From contig VWZX01010406.1 in the NCBI GenBank assembly GCA_013399015.1, forward strand, positions 62,001 to 126,000: 64,000 bases of DNA. The letters run 5' to 3'. Positions 62,937-64,000 of the stretch are shown piece after piece; position 1 is the stretch's first letter; each line of letters opens with the position of its first letter. The notes beneath the pieces are model-generated. The model did not search any database. It had not been told where the DNA came from and was given only the letters and a program-made list of their open reading frames with translations. The translations under genes were made by a program, and so were the position numbers. Origin of the DNA: Galbula dea. Lineage: Eukaryota > Chordata > Aves > Piciformes > Galbulidae.

Positions 62937-64000
62937 GCTATTGCTTCATTTTAGTGGTACTGGTGAGGGTGTATGTGTCAGATTCAGATAGCTTACATGC
63001 CTCTCCAGGTTGTATTGGCTCTTCCTCACCTGTTGTCACAGCCCAATACTTATTGCATAAGTGAACCTCTGTAGATGAAGAGAAAGTCTCCTTCAAGTTG
63101 TCAGAAGTAATCATCTCCCAGCCTCTACAATTGTAGACTCTCAGTCCCCCTGTTCTTGAGTGTATCCTCTACCTACCATTCCCCCCGACTCTGATCCTGC
63201 TCTTGTGGCTATCAGGTTTTTATCCCTTCAGGGTCTCAAAGAAAAAACTCTTCATCTTCTATTTTTTTCACCACTGGTGCTGTCTAGCCTTTTCTTCCTC
63301 CCCAGCTCCTTCCCTTAGCAGCACAACTCAACGAGGATGATTGGTCAATCTGGCTGGTAGGGAGATCATGCACCTTCCTCCCATCCTGTTAAGCAAGCAG
63401 GAGTATGGGTTTATACCTGTGATTCAGATTCTTGCTCAAGGTAGCTGCTCAGAAGGGTATGAATTCCAGAGAAGTTTATAGATCTGAAATTACACCAGAA
63501 TTGTTCCCTAGCAAAAAAAGACTTTCTCCCTCTCTTGAAGGAATTAGGGGAAACATCAATTACTGCTTTTGTTCTAGTTATAGTAAAGCAAAATGGCACA
63601 AAGCAAACAATATTTACATTACCCTGACACTTATAAATAATGGTAAATTAAAATCTGGTCATAAAGCTGGTGACCTGGGTTAACAATCCTGTTTACCATA
63701 TGAGGCCAAAATGTGGTATAATATTAATTGCTAGCAGTATTCTAAACAGTTTTGTCTGTACCTTCTTTTGAGCAACCTTCACCCCACTCTTAGAAATTTG
63801 ACCTCTTTTTCCTCTCACCCAGTTTTCCTGTATATAAAGGCATGGAAAATATTTTTCTGCTGCTGGCTGAAATAGCAAAGATTTAATTCATAGTCAAAAT
63901 AAAAGATTGGGAAAACAAAAAGACAAGAAAATTAGACTGTATCCCACCCACTCAGTCCCTTTCCCTGAGTCAATTAATTTTTAACCATCAGTGTTGAGAA

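Larger units (their letters stand above)
60110..64000 (-). other. EYS: EYS intron, partial, upstream of the first exon seen
   Basis: No further EGF-type exon is visible up to the window edge, although the exon at 59912-60109 requires an upstream exon ending in phase 1. The stretch holds an LTR-like repeat at about 61285-61780, a CR1 fragment at 62652-62830 and a TTTATC-type simple repeat at about 62875-62936. Confidence 0.78.

Noticed and set aside
1..64000. tRNA, rRNA, CRISPR arrays or bacterial-type systems
   Set aside because: None were recognisable. The repeats are dispersed LINE and LTR copies, and the sequence is clearly vertebrate nuclear DNA.

Overview
The window is nuclear DNA of a bird. 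It carries many fragments of CR1, the dominant avian LINE, on both strands, plus several solo LTRs whose sequences I recognise as avian endogenous-retrovirus types, and widely spaced exons with GT-AG splice sites. The exact species cannot be named from the sequence.

The only gene I can support is a middle portion of EYS (eyes shut homolog), on the minus strand. Nine coding exons lie between 60109 and 8210 and are read from high to low coordinates: 60109-59912, 57650-57529, 35625-35504, 19397-19138, 16209-16113, 15142-15035, 14384-14239, 8982-8811 and 8288-8210. They total 1304 bp, about 435 codons. Every junction keeps the reading frame, and every junction falls inside an EGF-like repeat whose cysteine pattern is completed across the splice. 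The result is a run of eleven EGF-like repeats. Their order and sequence follow the EGF array upstream of the spacer region of human EYS, as I remember that protein. The gene continues beyond both window edges. No promoter, start codon, stop codon or laminin-G exon is present.

Layout: 1-8.2 kb is intron with CR1 pieces and an LTR-like repeat. 8.2-19.4 kb is the exon-dense part, with seven exons. 19.4-35.5 kb is an intron with two single-N gaps, a probable ERV LTR and CR1 pieces. 35.5-57.5 kb is the largest intron and holds three LTR families, a perfect 30-bp-arm palindrome built from an LTR end, and a 384-bp direct duplication around an N that looks like an unmerged contig overlap. 57.5-60.1 kb holds the two most upstream exons seen. 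60.1-64 kb is intron with another copy of the LTR-like repeat.

The encoded segment belongs to a large secreted photoreceptor matrix protein. Its EGF repeats carry consensus sites for O-glucose, O-fucose, EGF-domain O-GlcNAc and Asp/Asn hydroxylation. I found no tRNA, rRNA, CRISPR array, bacterial-style operon or undescribed defence-type system. The most interesting points are the frame-neutral first exon, which seems to have no counterpart in human EYS, the LTR-derived palindrome, two solo LTRs 2 bp apart, and assembly duplications at the Ns.
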